Shown one piece after another: positions 6,608 through 9,477 of a stretch of 9,477 bases of DNA. The notes under the pieces were generated by a model, which saw only the letters and a list, made by a program, of their open reading frames with translations, ran no database searches and had not been told where the DNA came from. The first letter of the stretch is position 1. Each line of letters begins with the position of its first letter. Source of the DNA: an uncultured Bacilli bacterium (GTDB lineage: Bacteria > Bacillota_I > Bacilli_A > RFN20 > CAG-826); assembly GCA_944358755.1 (NCBI GenBank), contig CALVRY010000040.1:1-9477 (forward strand), written 5' to 3'. Position numbers and translations under genes: made by a program.

Positions 6608-8225
6608 CTTCTTTTTTTAACTTAATCGCCGCTTTAATAAATCCTAAAAATAATGGATGTGCTTTTAATGGTCTAGATAAAAATTCTGGATGGAATTGAC
6701 ACGCAATAAAGAAAGGATGATTCTTCAACTCAATAATTTCACATAGATTAGTTTGTGGATTAACACCACTAAAAACTAAATTTCCATCGCTAAATATTTC
6801 TTTATATTTATTATTAAATTCATATCTATGTCTATGACGTTCTTTAATTAATTCTTGACCATAAAGTTCATATGTTTTAGTGCCTTTTTCAAGTTTACAT
6901 TCATATTCACCAAGTCTCATTGTGCCACCAAGTTTAATTCCTTTATATTGATCGGGTAGGTAATCAATAATGTTATTTTTACAGTTTTCATCAAATTCTG
7001 TAGAATTTGCATCTTCTAACTTTAAAACGTCTCTTGCGTATTCAATTAAACTAAGTTGCATACCCAAGCAAAGACCTAAATATGGAATGTTGTGCTCTCT
7101 TGCGTATCTAATTGCACAAATTTTCCCTTCAGTTCCTCTTTTTCCGAAACCACCTGGAACAATTACGCCTTGGACATTACTTAAATATTCAGCGACATTT
7201 TCTGAAGTTAAATTGTCGCTGTTTATCCATTCGATGTCAATTTTTCTATCAGTTGCATAACCAGCATATTTCAATGATTCAACTACAGAGATATATGCAT
7301 CATGCAAAGATACATATTTACCAACCAAAGCAACTTTCACAGGCTTTTTTAATCGTTTAATTTTCTCAATTAATTTGATCCAATCAGCCATATCTGCGTA
7401 ATCAGAACATTTTAATCTCATATGATTAACAATTAAGTCATCTAAATGTTGCTTTTGTAAATTTAAAGCGACTTCATAAATAATTGGAACGTCTTTTACA
7501 GAAATAACTGCTTCATCGCTTAAATTGCAGAACAATGCGACTTTTCTCTTAGATTCAATATCGATATTGATTTCACATCTTAAAAGTAATGCATCTGGTT
7601 GTATTCCTAAACCTGTTAATTCTTTAACACTGTGTTGAGTTGGTTTGGTTTTAATTTCACCAGTAGTTTTTAAATAAGGAACTAAAGTATTGTGAACAAA
7701 AAAGGTATTTTCATAACCAAGTTCTCTTCTTAATTGACGAATAGCTTCTAAAAAAGGCTGAGATTCAATGTCGCCAACAGTTCCGCCGATTTCAACAATA
7801 CAGACATCAGTATCGCTTTTTGCATTGAAAGCTTCATATAATCTATTTTTAATTTCGTTAGTAATGTGAGGGATAATTTGAATTGTAGCTCCTAAAAAAG
7901 CTCCTTTTCTTTCTTTCTCTAAAACAGTGCTATAAACCTTACCACTAGTAACACTACTTTCTTTGGTTAAAGAGGTGTTAATAATTCTTTCATAATGACC
8001 TAAATCAAGATCGGTTTCTGCACCATCTTTTGTTACAAAAACTTCTCCGTGTTGATATGGCGACATTGTACCTGGATCAATATTCAAATAAGGATCCAAT
8101 TTCATTGAAAAAATATTTAAACCTCTTCTTTTTAAAAGTCTTCCGATACAAGCGGCACTAATTCCTTTTCCTAAACTAGAAACAACACCACCTGTAACAA
8201 AGATAAATTTCATCTTCTTGTCCAT
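6600..8225 (-). CDS. pyrG: CTP synthase (glutamine-hydrolysing)
   Basis: PyrG makes CTP from UTP, ATP and glutamine, the last step of de novo pyrimidine nucleotide synthesis in the cytosol. From ATG 8225 it is 541 residues, matching the usual 535-550. The N-terminal synthetase domain begins with the P-loop region FVTGGVVSSLGKGI (9-22). It contains KLDPYLNIDPGTMSP (42-56), HGEVFVTKDGAETDLDLGHY (59-78) and EIGGTVGDIES (145-155). The C-terminal class I glutaminase domain starts near 295 and has PGGFGKRG (357-364), the nucleophile Cys386 in LGLCLGMQ, and the His512/Glu514 pair in QFHPEF. All key residues are present. The frame runs back to a TTG at 8237, but GAGGGTGA at 8228-8235 sits as a ribosome binding site 6 nt before ATG 8225, which decides the start. 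It is followed by the pseudouridine synthase gene with an 8-nt overlap. Confidence 0.98.
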   Translation of the reverse strand: MDKKMKFIFVTGGVVSSLGKGISAACIGRLLKRRGLNIFSMKLDPYLNIDPGTMSPYQHGEVFVTKDGAETDLDLGHYERIINTSLTKESSVTSGKVYSTVLEKERKGAFLGATIQIIPHITNEIKNRLYEAFNAKSDTDVCIVEIGGTVGDIESQPFLEAIRQLRRELGYENTFFVHNTLVPYLKTTGEIKTKPTQHSVKELTGLGIQPDALLLRCEINIDIESKRKVALFCNLSDEAVISVKDVPIIYEVALNLQKQHLDDLIVNHMRLKCSDYADMADWIKLIEKIKRLKKPVKVALVGKYVSLHDAYISVVESLKYAGYATDRKIDIEWINSDNLTSENVAEYLSNVQGVIVPGGFGKRGTEGKICAIRYAREHNIPYLGLCLGMQLSLIEYARDVLKLEDANSTEFDENCKNNIIDYLPDQYKGIKLGGTMRLGEYECKLEKGTKTYELYGQELIKERHRHRYEFNNKYKEIFSDGNLVFSGVNPQTNLCEIIELKNHPFFIACQFHPEFLSRPLKAHPLFLGFIKAAIKLKKEDE

Positions 8226-8227
8226 AA

Positions 8228-8235
8228 TCACCCTC
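8228..8235 (-). promoter_or_regulatory. Ribosome binding site fixing the pyrG start
   Basis: GAGGGTGA is a good anti-16S match, with GAGG 6 nt before ATG 8225. An upstream in-frame TTG at 8237 overlaps this site, so it cannot be the main start. Confidence 0.8.
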
Positions 8236-8267
8236 AACTAAAAAATTAAAATATATAAAAAGGTCGC

Positions 8268-8303
8268 CCTTAATATTTTATTGATATTTACCCAATTAAT
8301 CTA
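8268..8303 (-). promoter_or_regulatory. Candidate pyrG promoter with GGG transcript start
   Basis: TAAAAT (8275-8280) is a good -10 box. The best -35 at 17-nt spacing, TAGATT (8298-8303), is weak. Six to seven nt downstream the minus strand reads GGGCGACC from 8269. Bacillus-type pyrG transcripts also start with GGG followed by C. The leader to ATG 8225 would be about 44 nt. No convincing terminator stem is seen in it, only a 4-bp AAGG/CCTT stem around a GCGA loop followed by T. Confidence 0.4.
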
Positions 8304-8338
8304 CTAAAAATAAAATAAACAAAAAGTAGTATTTTTAG
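8304..8338. repeat. 9-bp inverted repeat upstream of pyrG
   Basis: CTAAAAATA (8304-8312) and TATTTTTAG (8330-8338) are perfect complements separated by 17 nt. The right arm overlaps AAAAAGTAGTATTTTT (8321-8336), which resembles the palindrome at 8362-8378. It sits just upstream of the candidate pyrG promoter. It may be an attenuator-like stem, an operator, or chance in AT-rich DNA. Confidence 0.35.
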
Positions 8339-8361
8339 CAAAATTTCCCAAGGAATTTGAC

Positions 8362-8378
8362 AAAAAGTACTACTTTTT
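8362..8378. terminator. Candidate weak bidirectional terminator after the ROK kinase gene
   Basis: AAAAAGTACTACTTTTT is a perfect inverted repeat of 8-bp arms around one central base. In RNA it would make a 7-bp hairpin with a 3-nt loop, flanked by A and T runs. It lies about 45 nt past the kinase stop. An imperfect second hairpin, AAATTTCC/GGAATTT, is at 8341-8358, followed on the minus strand by a short T run. The stems are AT-rich, so termination efficiency is uncertain. The palindrome could instead be a protein-binding site. Confidence 0.4.
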
Positions 8379-8421
8379 TAAATATTTCTAGGATTTTTTA
8401 ATAAATATATGCTTTTTTTAA

Positions 8422-9390
8422 TTATTTACCTAAATAATCCATTGCAAGGCAAGCACAACCAATGATTCCAGCATCATTTTTTAACGTAGCTGTTTTGATT
8501 TCTACTTTTGGTGTATGGCTATATCCATAATGCGCCTTTTCACAATAAGCTTTAATTTTATCAATTAAATAATCGCCTTGGTTTGAAATTCCTCCACCAA
8601 TTAAAATAACTTGAGGTCTAAAGATATTGCAGAAGTTTAAAATGCCTTCACTTAAATACTTAACATAAGTATCAATAACTTTAATTGCAGTTTCATCGCC
8701 TTTTTTAGCACATTCAAAACTTGTGAGACCACTTACATTTTCTAAATTATGTGAGCAATAATCCCACATGATTGAGTTTTTATTGTTGATCATTTCTTTC
8801 TTTGTTAATTCAAGTAACGCACTTGCGCTAGCATAAGCTTCAAAACAACCTCTTCTGCCACATCCACATTCATGTCCGTCGACAACAATTACTGAGTGAC
8901 CAAGTTCGGTACCTTTTCCATCAATACCTTCAAAAAGTTTATTATCAATGACAACTCCACCACCGATTCCAGTGCCTAAAGTTAATAAAATAGCATCTTT
9001 ATATCCTTTTGCTGCACCAAATCTAACTTCAGCAAGAGCAGCAACGTTTGCATCATTTGATAAAAAGATAGGAAGTCCTAAATCCTTTAAATAATCTTTT
9101 AATGGAACGTCTTCAACGTGAAGGTTGCAAGCATATGCAATTTCACCTTTTGTTGTATTAACGACACCTGGGATTCCGAAAGCAATTGCTAATGGTTTTA
9201 ATTCATGATTTTTAGCATAATCAATCATTTCAATCATTAAATCTTTTGTGTCTTTAAGCAAAGCTTCAGCTCCACCAATTACACTATTGGTCTTTTTACT
9301 ATTTTTATAAATTATTTCGCCATTTTCTGTGACCAATCCAGCTTTAATTGACATTCCGCCAACATCAACACCTATATATACATTTTCCAT
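8422..9390 (-). CDS. ROK-family sugar kinase, probable glucokinase
   Basis: This 322-residue kinase probably phosphorylates glucose at C6 using ATP in the cytosol. The N-terminal phosphate-binding motif is GVDVGGMSIKAGLV (7-20). FGIPGVV (71-77) and SNDANVAALAE (111-121) follow, with Asp113 as catalytic base. LGTGIGGG (138-145) is the second phosphate loop. The ROK zinc site is His165 in ELGHSVI plus Cys175, Cys177 and Cys182 in CGCGRRGCFEAYAS. The C-terminus has VILIGGGIS (261-269). There is no N-terminal helix-turn-helix, so this is a kinase and not a ROK repressor. Length and zinc motif fit the Gram-positive glucokinase group, but fructo-, manno- or N-acetylhexosamine kinases share these motifs, so the substrate is not certain. 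It is a single-gene unit with its own promoter. Start ATG 9390 is preceded by AAGGAGAT, with an unusually long spacing of about 12 nt. It could phosphorylate hexose released by the GH2 enzyme. Confidence 0.93.
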   Translation of the reverse strand: MENVYIGVDVGGMSIKAGLVTENGEIIYKNSKKTNSVIGGAEALLKDTKDLMIEMIDYAKNHELKPLAIAFGIPGVVNTTKGEIAYACNLHVEDVPLKDYLKDLGLPIFLSNDANVAALAEVRFGAAKGYKDAILLTLGTGIGGGVVIDNKLFEGIDGKGTELGHSVIVVDGHECGCGRRGCFEAYASASALLELTKKEMINNKNSIMWDYCSHNLENVSGLTSFECAKKGDETAIKVIDTYVKYLSEGILNFCNIFRPQVILIGGGISNQGDYLIDKIKAYCEKAHYGYSHTPKVEIKTATLKNDAGIIGCACLAMDYLGK

Positions 9391-9400
9391 AGAAAAAAAT

Positions 9401-9408
9401 ATCTCCTT
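9401..9408 (-). promoter_or_regulatory. Ribosome binding site of the ROK kinase gene, long spacing
   Basis: AAGGAGAT is a strong anti-16S match. GGAG lies 12 nt from ATG 9390, longer than the usual 5-9, with a run of T between. No other start codon nearby fits better. Confidence 0.7.
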
Positions 9409-9414
9409 AAAAAT

Positions 9415-9443
9415 ATTTTACAAACTGAGTTTTCTAAATTCAA
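9415..9443 (-). promoter_or_regulatory. Sigma-A-type promoter of the ROK kinase gene
   Basis: On the minus strand TTGAAT (9438-9443) and TAAAAT (9415-9420) are separated by exactly 17 nt. These match four of six and five of six consensus positions. Transcription would begin near 9408, leaving a leader of about 18 nt that contains the ribosome binding site. No operator palindrome or CcpA cre-like site is apparent around it. Confidence 0.65.
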
Positions 9444-9477
9444 AACCTTGTTTTAAAAATCGTTAAAAATTTTGCAA

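Noticed and set aside
8226..8237. TTG at 8237 as the pyrG start, adding four residues.
   Set aside because: It overlaps the ribosome binding site that serves ATG 8225, and the extra residues are not typical of PyrG.
8357..8385. TTGACA on the plus strand at 8357-8362 followed by AT-rich sequence, resembling a promoter.
   Set aside because: No good -10 box follows and the plus strand downstream holds no gene, only the antisense of the kinase.

Overview
The window is AT-rich, with short gaps, lysine-rich proteins and AGGAG-type ribosome binding sites. This suggests a low-GC Bacillota (Firmicutes) genome, perhaps an uncultured gut Bacilli or Erysipelotrichia-like lineage. That placement is inferred from composition and gene families only. 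The tryptophan codons I checked are TGG and one gene ends in TGA, so the standard bacterial code applies and not the Mycoplasma code. All seven genes lie on the minus strand, so transcription runs from high to low coordinates.

Right end (8226-9477): a ROK-family sugar kinase (probable glucokinase) has its own well-formed promoter. It is followed by an AT-rich, palindrome-containing gap that should hold its terminator and the next promoter. Middle (5654-8225): pyrG (CTP synthase) overlaps by 8 nt a gene for an S4-domain RluA-type pseudouridine synthase. These are housekeeping functions.

Left part (41-5492): a tight four-gene operon. It encodes a two-repeat integral membrane protein of the DUF1538 family, two divergent small P-II-like proteins, and a polypeptide of about 1040 residues that joins a 12-helix MFS sugar permease to a complete glycoside hydrolase family 2 enzyme. 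Spacing is 8 nt, then a 26-nt overlap, then a 29-nt overlap, so the four are probably co-transcribed and translationally coupled.

The likely working model is that the P-II-like pair senses a small ligand and gates the DUF1538 membrane protein. The fusion protein would import a glycoside and hydrolyse it at the inner face of the membrane, and the ROK kinase could phosphorylate a released hexose. The first part rests on family knowledge and gene order. The substrate links are inference. The most notable items are the permease-glycosidase fusion, its coupling to a P-II/DUF1538 module, and a duplicated translation-coupling junction at the ends of the two P-II-like genes.
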